This document shows, one piece after another, positions 29,801-42,500 of a stretch of DNA of 64,000 nucleotides (within the stretch, counting starts at the first letter, position 1; each line of letters opens with the position of its first letter). Location of the stretch: assembly GCF_027409185.1 (NCBI RefSeq), contig NC_084462.1, positions 184,006,071 through 184,070,070 of the forward strand, in the 5' to 3' direction. The notes under the pieces are model-generated. The model did not search any database. It was given only the letters and a program-made list of their open reading frames with translations, and had not been told where the DNA came from. A program made the position numbers and the translations under genes. The stretch comes from Cynocephalus volans. Lineage: Eukaryota > Chordata > Mammalia > Dermoptera > Cynocephalidae.

Positions 29801-32495
29801 TAGCCACATCTGCAGTGTCACCACAGCCTAATCAGTTGCAGACTGGCCCCACACGTTACGGAATTCAGCATGGGCAACAAAATGTGGGATAATATTTAAC
29901 AACGTGGAAAGAAGTTTAAGTCGCATCACCCAGGGAAACGTGCAGATTGCAAAGCACAAGCCTTTTTAGGAAAAGCGATGCTTTAAAAATGAGGAGAAGA
30001 TGATCGTGGACACGGTCACATGGCCGTCGCCTGACCGTGGGATTAACAATGATTGTTTTCTGCATGCTCTTATGCATTTCCTATTGTTTTCAGTAATAAC
30101 GTGTATCGCTTTTATCGCTGGAATACAACGTTAAAAAAAACCAGGGGCCGCTGGTCACCCCTCCAAGTACACCATCTACCAGATTCCTGCGGGTGGCGCT
30201 GGCGAGGAGAGGCTGCAGCTGGCTGGGGCTGTGCTCTGCACCCCCACAGCCGCGACCCTGGTCTCTGCAGGTGAAGGAGCTTGGCGCCATCGTCTACAAC
30301 TGCAGCCACCTGGCTGACGACCTGGAGAAGACCTTCCAGACCTACTGGGTGCTGGGGGCGCCCCAGGCCGTCCTCCCCGAAACCTGGCCTCGGAACTTCT
30401 CGTCCCACATCAACCGCTTTCAGCCCCTCCAGGGCCGCTTTGACGGGGTGCCCACCACTGCCTACCTCTCGGTAAGGCGGGTCAAGGGGGGGCCCGCCGG
30501 ACCACAGGGAGCCCCGCGCCTGGCCCTGCAGACCCCGTCAGCACCTGCAAGGTCACAGGAGCCGGTGCATGATGGGGCCACGGTGCCGGGGCAAGGGGCA
30601 GGCTGGACTGCAGGAGAGGACGCCGGTCAGCGCCATCCACGGGAGACAGGCGCCTGGGAGGTGGTGGGGAGTCCTGTGGCCCTCGGAATCTCCAAAGAGA
30701 CTGTCAGGAGGGGACGGGGGCTCCAGTCCAGCCGTCCCCTTACTCTGCGGGGAAGGAAGGGAAGATGGAAGGCAGGCCGGCTGCACCTGGGCAGACCCCT
30801 GCGTGGAGCACAGGGTGGGGTGGACAGCGGCAGGTCTACAGAGGAAACCCCCCACACGTGGGGGCCCACCCTGAAGCGAGTAACTGTTTCTGGGAAGTCA
30901 GTCCAGCCAGGGCCCGGGGAAGGCTGGCTGCTTCTGGCTGTCCCCGCCGGGACTCCGGGCCAGCACCAAGCACCCTGTGTAGACCCTTCCACTTCCCCCA
31001 GCCTTCCAGGGAGCACCTCTCTGCCTCCTCCCTCCACCACCACATGGGGCCTCTTGGGTGGTACACGGTGGACTCGTGGGTCCAGAAAACCAGGAGCCTG
31101 CAGGGACGCCTCTCCCCGCACAGGCATCGCCGCCCGCGCTCTGCCCCCAAGGCCGCACCCGGGACCTGGACGCGTTGCTGGCAGTGATGCGGGCAGCCCA
31201 GGAGTTCATCTATGCCTCGGTGATGGAGTACTTCCCCACCACGCGCTTCAGCCACCCCGCCAGGTGGGACTGGGTGGGAGCCGGGTGGCCATGGAGGGTG
31301 GAGACCCGCTCTGCTGACGGGCAGCTCCTGGGCATGTCCCCTCCTGCCAGGACCCCTACTCATCCCAAAGCTTGTGGGCAGGACCCTGACCCTCCCCTTC
31401 CCCAGGTACTGGCCGGTGCTGGACAATGCACTGCGGGCGGCAGCCTTCAGCAGGGGCGTGCGCGTGCGCCTGCTGGCCAGCTGTTGGCTCAACACGGACC
31501 CCACCATGTTCCCTTACCTGAGGTCCCTGCAGGCCCTCAGCAACCCCTCGGCCAACATCTCTATAGACGTGGTGAGGAGCCGCCTCAGGGCCGGGCTGTG
31601 GGGAAGGTGGCCCTTGTTCCCTCCCTGCCTGACTCGTTCCGTCTCTGTTCCCCCAGAAAGTCTTCATTGTCCCAGTGGGCAATCATTCCCACATCCCATT
31701 CAGCAGGGTAAACCACAGCAAGTTCATGGTCACCGAGAAGGCAGCCTACATAGGTGAGTGGCTGGGAGGAGGTCTGTGGGTGGTGGGCTCTGGGCCCTTG
31801 AGTCTATGGAGGGGCATCAGGTGCCATGGAGGCCACACAAACCCACAGAAGGGTCGTGTGCCCTGGGCGGTGGCTGGGCCAGGGTGCTGAGGCAGACACT
31901 GCTGTCCAGCATGGGCCCCTCAGGACAGAGGGGCTGCTGGGGGGGCCAGGGTCTCAAGTGGAGTTCTAGGGACCAAGCAACCAGCCCAGCTGTCAGCTGG
32001 CCCTCAGGGGCAGGTGGGGAAATCCTGAGCAGCGGCCCCCAGAACAGTGAGTGAGGACGCCTGTCCCAGGGTGACACAGGGGGTGTTGCACTCTGAAGAG
32101 CTAGCTGGCCCTCCACACCCAGGTGAGGGCTGGAGTCCACACCTAAGCGAGGGGCTGTCCGGCTGGAGCTTGGTGACAGTAGAGCGGCCAGTGTGCCCAC
32201 TCTCCGCAGCTCTGCGGCTGGGGCATGGTACTGGGCCGGGCTGCAGAGGGGTCTGCGTGAGCGCAGTGGCTTTCATGCCCACCTCCCCGCAGGCACCTCC
32301 AACTGGTCAGAAGACTACTTCAGCAGCACCTCAGGCGTGGGCCTGGTGGTCAGCCAGAGGGCCCCACGCACCCAGCCAGGGGTGGCCACAGTGCAGGAGC
32401 AGCTGCAGCAGCTCTTTGAGCGGGACTGGAATTCCCGCTATGCCGTAGGCCTGGACGGGCAAGCCCTGGGCCAGGACTGTGTCTGGCAGGGGTGA
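26892..32495 (+). CDS. PLD4: PLD4, 5'-3' exonuclease PLD4 (phospholipase D family), complete
   Basis: Ten exons: 26892-27002, 27458-27630, 28330-28513, 28867-28987, 29522-29649, 30271-30471, 31124-31263, 31406-31571, 31657-31753, 32293-32495 (TGA). All junctions keep phase and give 507 residues (human 506, from memory). Residues 38-59 ([20 protein letters not shown]...) form the single signal-anchor helix of a type II membrane protein. HKD motif 1 is His214-x-Lys216-x4-Asp221 followed by GSANMDW; motif 2 is His428-x-Lys430-x4-Glu435 followed by GTSNW, the PLD3/PLD4 form with Glu in place of Asp. Several N-glycosylation sequons fit a lumenal enzyme. Known role: acid 5' exonuclease on single-stranded DNA/RNA in endolysosomes that limits TLR9/TLR7 signalling. 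The start chosen is the first in-frame ATG (G at -3); the codon corresponding to the human start is not ATG here. Confidence 0.93.
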
Positions 32496-34040
32496 GGCCT
32501 GGGCCTTCTTGGCTCCTGGGCCCCACTGCCCTTGGTGGACACTGCTCCCCCTGGACCTCCCCCTCTGTCCCTCAGCCTGGGCTTTCAGCAGTTCCTTCCA
32601 CCCAAGCCCCAGTCAGGGTCAGGACTGCTCAGCACTGCCACCCTCTGGGCAGCTGCAAACTGCCCCCTGCTCTCCAAATCCAGCTCCTCCTGAACCCACC
32701 CCCTGAAGAGTACTGACATGCTTCCCTGTCCTTCTGTGTGAGTCCCACACGGGGCTCCTCCCCTCCTCCTCCTCGGCCCTAGACTGGAGTTTGCACTGTG
32801 GGACCCTGCAAAGGGCCAGTCTTTAAGCAGCCACCCTGGCGAAGCCAGGCCGCATCCCCGCCATGGGAAGCCCTTCCCCAGTCCAGGGGACAGAGCAGGA
32901 GTGGCTGTGCTCCGGAAGCTAAATTCCGGCTTCTCGGCTGCAGGCTGGGTCAGGGTGCGGGGGGTCAACATTAATGGGGGGAGGGGAGCGCGAGCCCACT
33001 GACAGGCCGCATGAACACCCAGGGCGTCCCGGGCACGTGCAGGTGCGGAGAGGGCAGGCCCAGAGCACGGGGTTGGGCCCAGGACCCGGATGCAGCCCCA
33101 GAACCTATGGGTGGGGTCGAGAGGACGTGGATTTGAGCTGGTGTGGAGGAAAGTGACACCCAGCTGGGATGGGGACTTGGGTGCAGCCCCATGGTTCTGA
33201 ACAACGCCTAAGGCCCATAGGCCCTGGTGAGGCCCACTGAGCTCAGGGATGGTTCAGTGGTGTGAAGTGGCACTGGATTCTGCGTGGGCACCAAGGTCCT
33301 GCACTTGGGGTGCAGTGCTAGGGGTAGCTCTTCCCTGCCCTCCCCCGATCCTCTCTGCTCTGGAAGAGCTGGCAGAGTCATGTCAGGCATGGCACAAGTT
33401 CTTTGTTTGATCGGGGTCCTTGCACTTCCCCTTCTGAAGGACACCTTAGACCTCAGCGTCCTCTTCAGTGCAGAAGGCCCCCTAAACCCATCCTGCCTCC
33501 CTGCCCAGATTCACGAGTAGCTGGAGAGTGTGTCATGGATGTGGAAGGCCCAGGGACCCATGCAGCCCTGCAAGGCCTCTAGAGCCTCTGGGAGCTGGTC
33601 TGTGTGTGAGCTGCCCTGGACCAAGCGAAGCCCCAGCAGCTGCCCTGTCCTCTCCCTGTGGCTTTCCTTACCCGCCCATGCTCCAAATCTCCTCTGCAAC
33701 CTGTTTGCCAAAAAGCTGCATGGCAACACCCCTGCAGCCCAGACCCGGCTCTGCCTGCAGCGTTGCATGTGCAGGTCTGCTCTCTGACTCTTGGGCCTAT
33801 AGCAGAATGTGTCCTGGGGCACTCAGCCAGCCATGTTCCAGGAGGGCTCTGTGCTCCAGCCATGACTGGGACAACTGCCTGGTGGCCCTCAGCCAGTGAA
33901 AGGCCTGTTTCCGCACAGTCTGCGGATGGAAGCCACACCTCAGGGGCAGCCTCAAAGGCCTGCGCCAAAGCAGACCCCGCTCCAAAGGAGACCCAGCTTG
34001 ACAAGGCTCGGGAGGCCCCAGGAGGGCACCAAGATGTGGC
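32496..34040 (+). other. PLD4 3' flank
   Basis: Contains the PLD4 3' UTR, whose end I cannot place: no canonical AATAAA or ATTAAA is seen in the first kilobase. The rest is GC-rich sequence with no gene or recognised repeat. Confidence 0.4.
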
Positions 34041-34563
34041 TGCTTCTGGGATGTGGTGGACAGACCTATGATCCCTGCTTCCTGGTACTCACGTCCATGC
34101 GTAATCTCACCTTGAGTGTGGTCAGGATCTGTGCCTTGCTTGTAACCAGAATACACAACATTAATGGGATGTCACTTCTGTGATTACACGACATAAGGCT
34201 GTCTCTTACTCACTTTGATGTAGTGAGCTGTAAGGCTGGGAGCTGTCCTATGGAGAGGCCCATGTGGCAGCGCACTGGGGGTGGCCTCCAGCCAGCAAGA
34301 AACCAAGGCCCTCAGTCACCCAGGCCACAAGGAATTGAACTCTGCCAGCAACCATGTGAGCTTCAGAAGTCTCTCTCTCCCCAGTCGAGTCTGGAGATGA
34401 GACTGCAGCTCCAGCTGACACTTTGATTGATGCCTTGTGGGACCCTGAGCAGAGAACCCAGTGGAGCCATGCTTGGAATCCTGACCTCAGAAACTGGGAG
34501 ATCATAAATATGTGTGGTTTTGAGCTGCTGATTTATGGTGATATTCTTACACAGCATAGACAA
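34041..34563 (+). mobile_element. MLT1-type MaLR solo LTR
   Basis: The characteristic order of MLT1 phrases is present: 'ggtggacagacctatgatcc', 'ccttgagtgtggtcagga', 'gggatgtcacttctgtgatt', 'gtgagctgtaaggctggg', 'cccagtcgagtctggagatg', 'gacaccttgattg'-like text at 34,418, 'cctgacctcagaaactggga' and a final 'cagcatagacaactcac'. It is nearly full length and non-coding, and lies between the convergent genes PLD4 and AHNAK2. Confidence 0.85.
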
Positions 34564-35774
34564 CTCACACACGGGGAACCAAGGCCATGTGGGAATATTG
34601 TGGCAGCCTCTGCTGCTCAGCTGCTCCCCAGTTGGTGTGGCGGCTGCCTGTCTGGCCTCCAGCACCAAGGTCCCACTATCCCAGGCCTTGACTGCAGGTT
34701 CAGAGCAGGACAAGAGCCCCCTGGAGCCAGGCAGACTGCCACTGCAGTGCTCCCTGGATTGCACTCACCAAGCCTGTCTAGCACACACGAGTTGGAGCAG
34801 AGAGAGGGAGGGAGCCCTGGGCTGGGAGAGCACCCCTGCCCAGCTCCACTGCACACAAAGGCCCACTGACTCCCTCACCCCACCCCAATCGTGAGCCACC
34901 CTGGGGCCCTGTGTGAGCTCACTTTCCAGAGGCTTCCATTTTTCCTAACTTGGGTGACTCTCCCAGCCAGCCACAGGGAAGACATGATGTGTCCATTGTG
35001 GCACAGGGAGAGGCATAGTCTCTCCTGCCCCCCTGCCCTGTGTTCCTACACCCCACAGCCTCCACCCTTCTGGGGCCTCTCAGGGCAGCATAGGGAGTGG
35101 CAGGCCACCCCCTGGGCCCACAGTGCTCCAGAGCAGCTCACAGCACAGCTGTGGGAGCAGCTTTCCTCCCCAAGGGAGAAGGAGTGCTTGTTGCCAGAAG
35201 CCCTGCTGGGCCAGGAGGGAGCTGGGCCCAGGTTCCAACCACCCCTCAGAACACTGCAGACCCATGAGCCCAGGAGGGGTGTCTGAGGGCAGCTGAGCAG
35301 AGATTTGACCACTGAAAGGGTATAGGAAAGCCCTGGAACCTCATCCCGCTACCCCATGTGGACTTGCTTCCTGTGGCTGCCTGCAAGGGCACAGATGGTG
35401 AAGCAAGCGTTTGAGGACGGGCCCCGAAACATGACCAAGGACCCAGCTAGCCCTCCAGGACAGGGACTTCTGTCTGCGTGGTATCTGCTCAGTGCATCTT
35501 CCTCTGTCCTGGAGCCCCCTTCCAGCCAGTGGGAGGGAGTGTGCCTGTGTCCCCTGCCACATGTGAACTCAGGGTCCCTATCTTGTCTGCCTCATAGCCT
35601 CTGGCTTAGACAAGGATCTGGACAAACAAATGGCAAGTCAACAGCACTCTTGGATCCATCCTTGGCTCTGTTTTCTAGAGCAAATCGGTAGAGACAAGGA
35701 CTGGAGGTGCGCAGGAGGAAAGCGTGGGCTCTGGTGAATTTTGACCCAGAAAAAAAGACCTCAGCAGCTACCAC
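34564..35774. other. Convergent intergenic gap between PLD4 and AHNAK2
   Basis: GC-rich sequence with no gene, RNA or repeat that I recognise. ORFs of 60-150 codons on both strands have no support. Confidence 0.45.
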
Positions 35775-36565
35775 TGTGGGGCACATCACTTCCTTTATTT
35801 CCCACCCAGGAAGCAGCCAAGCCAGTCCCATGTGCAGTCTGGCTGCAGTGTGTACATAAGGGGATCAGGGGTGACAGTGTGGCATGATGTGCACACAGGA
35901 GAGGCACTGACAGATGCCGGCAGGCAAGGGGACACGTATTGACGTCTCGTGATAACTCGTGGATGTCTTAACGACCTCTGCTGGCTCATCTCACCCAGTG
36001 CACTGGGTACAGTCGCTGGTCAGCCACTGACCATCATGCTTCCGCCCAGCACGTACGCATCATCACACAAAGCATCCCGAAGCGTGCCACCAGCAAGACA
36101 TTTGACAAAGGAGTAAGCTCATAAGTGAGCAGGAAACGGTTTCCTGGAATACACTGTACTCTGCCTGAAAGAAGAAAGCCACGTTCATCAGGAAGCAGCA
36201 GCAGCAGGACAGAAGCTACACTGAAAACTGCACCCACAGCCATTGGAACTTCCCCCAGAGAAGCAGCGTGTTCTGCTGGGCCTCACGGGCAGGTCTCTCG
36301 AGACTTACATGGTGCAGACCAGCCATCTTCTGCCAGAGCACCGGTATGCCGCGTGAATCCAGTGTCCTGTGTGAAGTCAGGTGCCTTTGGTGCTTTTAGA
36401 GCTCTGAGAGAGCTGGGCACATTTTTGGTTCCATTTCTGGGGGGCCATGTGACAGTGACACAGAGTTCTCACTTCTGTACACCAAGGGGACGTGCAGGGT
36501 TGCTGGCCTCTGTGCTGTACCTGAGCCGCCCAACTCTCCCCCACTGATGAGCCACTGTCCAGCCT
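35775..36565 (-). other. AHNAK2: AHNAK2 3' untranslated region
   Basis: This stretch lies on the minus strand between the AHNAK2 TGA (complement of 36,566-36,568) and an AATAAA at 35,794-35,799. It has no splice sites and no repeats. A length of about 790 bases is normal for a mammalian 3' UTR. Confidence 0.7.
35794..35799 (-). terminator. AHNAK2: AHNAK2 polyadenylation signal AATAAA
   Basis: On the + strand it reads TTTATT. On the minus strand it is followed about 30 bases later by a T-rich segment (gaggtctttttttctggg), a good downstream element. Confidence 0.75.
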
Positions 36566-39500
36566 TCATTCGGTCACGGGCCTGGACACAGGGTCATCAC
36601 CAGCTTCTTTGTCCTGCTCCAGCAAGATCAACTCTGTTCTCGCCCTGGACGCCACCATCGCTTTGGAGCCTGGCCTGGCACCCATGGCGTCCCCCGGCTC
36701 ACCTTCCTCCTCCTCTTCAGGGGAGAAGCTTTCCTGGGCGTCAAAAAAGGTGACTGTTTCTTCTTGAAGTTTTTGCTCTGCCAGGTCTGCCTCATCTTCG
36801 GTGCTTTTGCTCTTCTTGGTAGGAGAAGAGGAGAACCCTAATTTGGGAAATCGGAACCAGCCCGCCTTCTCCTGCTTCTTAGGCAGCTCTGCCTCCGGCC
36901 GGGCCTCGGGCTGCGTTTGAACAGGAGCAGATCTTGGGACGTCAGCTTTGGAATCAGCACTTGCCTCACCCGCAGAAGAAGAAAACCCAATGTTTGGAAG
37001 CCAAGACCAGAACAGGCCAGAAGATTTTTTACTTTCTGGCTTCTCTTTTGGAGCCCTGTGTCCATCTGCCTGGGGGGTGGTGGCCTCTTGGCTGTCTTCA
37101 GCAGAAAACTCGAGAATTTCTGCTGGTTCCTCATCGGAGCAGCTGCCTGCAAGCTGGCGGCTGGGACGCACTTCAAACGTGAATGCCTGTGGTTCTGGTG
37201 CGCTGACGCTGGAAGAGATGATCTCAAACGGTTCTCCGCTGTCAGGCTGCAGATCTGCAGACATCGAGTCCACTCCTGGAGCAGCTGCAGCGGGAGCCTC
37301 TTCCAAGCCCTCCCGCATCGGAGAGTCTTGAGTCACCGTGCACACTCTAGCCTGCCTGGGGGGCTCTGGGATTTTCACCTTCAGCAAGGAAAATCCATAA
37401 GAAGGCATTTGAATCTCAGACGCAGGGATCTCTGATTCCCTTATGATCTCAGTGGAAAACGCCTCAGGCGCCGAGAGATCTGCAAATTCTGGTGTCAACC
37501 TGCTGTGTATGGTAACCTCCTGACTCTGCACATGAGCACCCTGAATATGCACTCTGACCCTGGGAACTGCGGAAGCTTCCAGGGAGCCATCAAGCCCCAC
37601 AGGCTGCTCCCTGGGGATCCCAGTGCCTGCCTTCAGGATGCTGGCCCCCCAGAGCTCGGGGCTCTCCTGAAGGGCGAGGTCAATCCTGGTCTCTGGACAC
37701 CGCACTTCCCTCACAGTGGGGACGAACACGTCAGCCTCCGAGCTGGCAGCAGGGAAGGAGAACCGTGGCGTTCTCAGTCTGGGGAATCTGACAGTTAGAA
37801 CAGAGTCCTCCCAGAGTCGATCCACGTTGACCACGGAAACCTGGGAGGGCACTTCAGTGCTGGAAGCCTTCAGTGTCAGGGGACCTTCGGGCTGGGAAGA
37901 CCGTCTCTCTGTTCTCTCCTCCACCTGGGCAGGTTCATGTCCTGCCGGCCTAGGAGGGGGCATCTTGGCCATCTCTCCTGCAGGAGCCTGTGTTTCTGAA
38001 AGTCTCGTGCCAGACACCTGAAGAGGGAGGGAGCTTTCGGCTGGATGGATGCTGCCCTTGGAAGGGGAAAGATCAGCCTCGGACATCGCAGCAGCGGGGA
38101 GGGACAGCTTCAAGCCTGTGCCCTCCATATTATATCTAAGGACGTCTGCGTGCAACGGGCCCTTGGAAGCTGTCACATCTGCTTCTGCTTCTGGGGGCCA
38201 CAGAGACATACCTGCCTCCACCTTGGGCCCAGAGACGTGGACCGCCTTGACTCCAGCTGCCTCTTCCTCTGGGGTGGCGCTGGCAGGGGGTGGGAGCTCC
38301 AGCACCTCCCGCCCGCTGGCCCCACCTCTCTCCTTGGACGAGGAGCGTCTGAAGCTGGGCATGCGGAACTTGGGCATCTTAAACCAGCTCTCTGGTGCGT
38401 CCCCTCTCATTGCTCCCGCAGGGGCTCCCTCCTCCGGGCTATCCATTGTGGGCACTTCAGCATCTATTTGTTGACAGGATGTCTGAAGGGGGTCTTCTGT
38501 GGCTAGGGCTGTCCCCTCCCCACAGGGCTGGCTGGCTGGGACATCCCTGAGCCCCATGCCTTGGCTTCCACCTCCGACAGATGGGTCATGTTTGGGAAGA
38601 GGCAGGTCAGCTTTAGACTGGCTCACTTCTACCTTGGCCTTGGAGGATCTGAGATCAGGTTTGGCAAAGCCCAAACTGGGAATGCGGACTTGTGATGGAT
38701 GGACGTCCAAGCCCTCTCCTGGGGAGTCCATGGTTGCAACAGTGTCCCCCCGGCCCCCACCACTGCTGGGCTGCTCTGTGGCTTGGACGTCCCCTCCTGC
38801 CACGGCACTGGAAAGTGAAGGATGCACGTCTGCCTGTCGCAGGCCCACCCCGCCTTTAGAAGCCTTCATTTTGGGAAGAGCAAGTTTCGGCATGGCAAAG
38901 CCAGACATCCTGAGCCTTCCCTTCTCCCCGTCCTTCTCAGGAGGCACATCCGGGGGCACCTCCATGTCAGACACAGCAACCCCAGCCTGGGTGTCCGCCT
39001 GCTCCACGTCTAAAACCACGCTGAGTTTGGCGTCCTCCAGGCTGCATTCAGGGTCCCATCTTGGCTCCACCTCCTTCTTTGGAGACCAGTTAAAAGATGG
39101 AAGCTTGAACCTGGGCATCTTGAAGGGACTCCCTTTCCCTTCACGGTCAGCATTGTCAGCTGGAGCTTCTCCTGGAGCTGTTCCCAAGGGGCCCGACTGA
39201 TCCTCTCTACCCTGGGACACAGGGGTACCCGTGGGGAGCAGCTCGGTGCTTGGCAGTGGGGACACCTGGCCGTCCTCTCCTGAAGAGTCTCCCCGCCACC
39301 CCAAGGTTGAGGAAGACAGAGCTGCAGCATCCCCTGCTGCACGCAAGTCTCCCTCAGGAACTGCCGCTTTCACAACTGGAAATGCAAACTTTGATTGATA
39401 AAACTTAGGAAAAGTCACCTCATGGTAAGATGCAGGAATTAGGGCATCCGCTTTGCCAGGATGGCTGTCGGTCTGTGACAAGGGAATGTCCTCAAGGGCA

Positions 39501-42500
39501 TTCAGGTCAATACAGCTTTGTGGGCTGGGAAGGGGAACATCGGTCTGTGACCCAGAAGAAGATTCCTGAGAAAACTCAGGGCCCAGGGGAGCTCGGGAGA
39601 GAGTCACCTGGTATTTCGTAAGTGTGACACCCCCACCAGTGTGGACAGATGATTCCACATGCGGGCCAGTGAGATCAAGGCTGGCTGAAGCAAAACCCGA
39701 CAGTCCCACCAGGGGCACAAGAGTAGACGGCCCACGGTCCAACCCACACTGCCCCGGCGCCTCAGCGGGCTGCAAGTCCAAAGACATAGCCTCTTGACTC
39801 CGGGGAACACGTGCCCCAAAACCACCTTCAAGGTGTTTAATGTCTTTCCGAGACTTCCCTGAGGAAAAAAAGCCTTTGCGGATGTTAATATGAAGTTTCT
39901 CAGGTTCGGCTTTCTCTTCATCTTTCCCAAATGAGTGACCCAAATCAGTTTCAATATTAAAATCATCAAGACAACCTCCAGGAAGGGTGACAGCAGAGTC
40001 CACCTCACCTAAAATGGAAGCCTCTTCACTAAATGTAATCCTCCCCTCCACCTCTTGAACACTCACAGCAGCCTTACTAGGGGACCATGAAAAAGAAGGA
40101 ATACTGAACTTGGGTATCTTAAACTTGCTGTCTTTGGCGGCCACGTCCTTGTCTCCCAGGGAGAGGTCCCCCTCCAGCTTGGCACCCGGCGCCTGGAGGT
40201 CCACGTCCACGCTGGGCAGCCCCACCTCCACCTCGGGGGCGGTCACCTCCCCCTTGGGGCCTTTCACGTCCAGCTTGGGGCCCTTGATGTCCACCTGGGG
40301 GCCCTTGAGGTCCACTTTCGGCATCTTGATGCTGGGCATCTGCACCTTGGGCAGGTGGCCCTTCAGGCCGGCGCCAGCTGCCTGTGCGCCAAGCTCTCCC
40401 TCGGGCAGGCGGCCCTCCGGGAGCTTCACGCCCACCTGGCCAGCCTTGACGTCCACGTCGGCAGAAGGGGGCTGAATGCTGAGGTCAGTGCCCTTGAGGT
40501 CGCCCTGCACGGAGGGGAGGGTCACGTCCGCCTCCACCTTGGGCGCGGACACGTCCACCGAGGCCTCGATGGTCTTGCCTGGGGCCGACACCCCGAAGGA
40601 CGGCATCTTGAACTTGGGCATCTTGAACTTGCTGTCTTTGGCGGCCACGTCCTTGTCTCCCAGGGAGAGGTCCCCCTCCAGCTTGGCACCCGGCGCCTGG
40701 AGGTCCACGTCCACGCTGGGCAGCCCCACCTCCACCTCGGGGGCGGTCACCTCCCCCTTGGGGCCTTTCACGTCCAGCTTGGGGCCCTTGATGTCCACCT
40801 GGGGGCCCTTGAGGTCCACTTTCGGCATCTTGATGCTGGGCATCTGCACCTTGGGCAGGTGGCCCTTCAGGCCGGCGCCAGCTGCCTGTGCGCCAAGCTC
40901 TCCCTCGGGCAGGCGGCCCTCCGGGAGCTTCACGCCCACCTGGCCAGCCTTGACGTCCACGTCGGCAGAAGGGGGCTGAATGCTGAGGTCAGTGCCCTTG
41001 AGGTCGCCCTGCACGGAGGGGAGGGTCACGTCCGCCTCCACCTTGGGCGCGGACACGTCCACCGAGGCCTCGATGGTCTTGCCTGGGGCCGACACCCCGA
41101 AGGACGGCATCTTGAACTTGGGCATCTTGAACTTGCTGTCTTTGGCGGCCACGTCCTTGTCTCCCAGGGAGAGGTCCCCCTCCAGCTTGGCACCCGGCGC
41201 CTGGAGGTCCACGTCCACGCTGGGCAGCCCCACCTCCACCTCGGGGGCGGTCACCTCCCCCTTGGGGCCTTTCACGTCCAGCTTGGGGCCCTTGATGTCC
41301 ACCTGGGGGCCCTTGAGGTCCACTTTCGGCATCTTGATGCTGGGCATCTGCACCTTGGGCAGGTGGCCCTTCAGGCCGGCGCCAGCTGCCTGTGCGCCAA
41401 GCTCTCCCTCGGGCAGGCGGCCCTCCGGGAGCTTCACGCCCACCTGGCCAGCCTTGACGTCCACGTCGGCAGAAGGGGGCTGAATGCTGAGGTCAGTGCC
41501 CTTGAGGTCGCCCTGCACGGAGGGGAGGGTCACGTCCGCCTCCACCTTGGGCGCGGACACGTCCACCGAGGCCTCGATGGTCTTGCCTGGGGCCGACACC
41601 CCGAAGGACGGCATCTTGAACTTGGGCATCTTGAACTTGCTGTCTTTGGCGGCCACGTCCTTGTCTCCCAGGGAGAGGTCCCCCTCCAGCTTGGCACCCG
41701 GCGCCTGGAGGTCCACGTCCACGCTGGGCAGCCCCACCTCCACCTCGGGGGCGGTCACCTCCCCCTTGGGGCCTTTCACGTCCAGCTTGGGGCCCTTGAT
41801 GTCCACCTGGGGGCCCTTGAGGTCCACTTTCGGCATCTTGATGCTGGGCATCTGCACCTTGGGCAGGTGGCCCTTCAGGCCGGCGCCAGCTGCCTGTGCG
41901 CCAAGCTCTCCCTCGGGCAGGCGGCCCTCCGGGAGCTTCACGCCCACCTGGCCAGCCTTGACGTCCACGTCGGCAGAAGGGGGCTGAATGCTGAGGTCAG
42001 TGCCCTTGAGGTCGCCCTGCACGGAGGGGAGGGTCACGTCCGCCTCCACCTTGGGCGCGGACACGTCCACCGAGGCCTCGATGGTCTTGCCTGGGGCCGA
42101 CACCCCGAAGGACGGCATCTTGAACTTGGGCATCTTGAACTTGCTGTCTTTGGCGGCCACGTCCTTGTCTCCCAGGGAGAGGTCCCCCTCCAGCTTGGCA
42201 CCCGGCGCCTGGAGGTCCACGTCCACGCTGGGCAGCCCCACCTCCACCTCGGGGGCGGTCACCTCCCCCTTGGGGCCTTTCACGTCCAGCTTGGGGCCCT
42301 TGATGTCCACCTGGGGGCCCTTGAGGTCCACTTTCGGCATCTTGATGCTGGGCATCTGCACCTTGGGCAGGTGGCCCTTCAGGCCGGCGCCAGCTGCCTG
42401 TGCGCCAAGCTCTCCCTCGGGCAGGCGGCCCTCCGGGAGCTTCACGCCCACCTGGCCAGCCTTGACGTCCACGTCGGCAGAAGGGGGCTGAATGCTGAGG

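Noticed and set aside
36838-37435. Overlapping ORFs on both strands in the AHNAK2 C-terminal region
   Set aside because: They are shadows of the AHNAK2 frame, which continues unbroken through this region.
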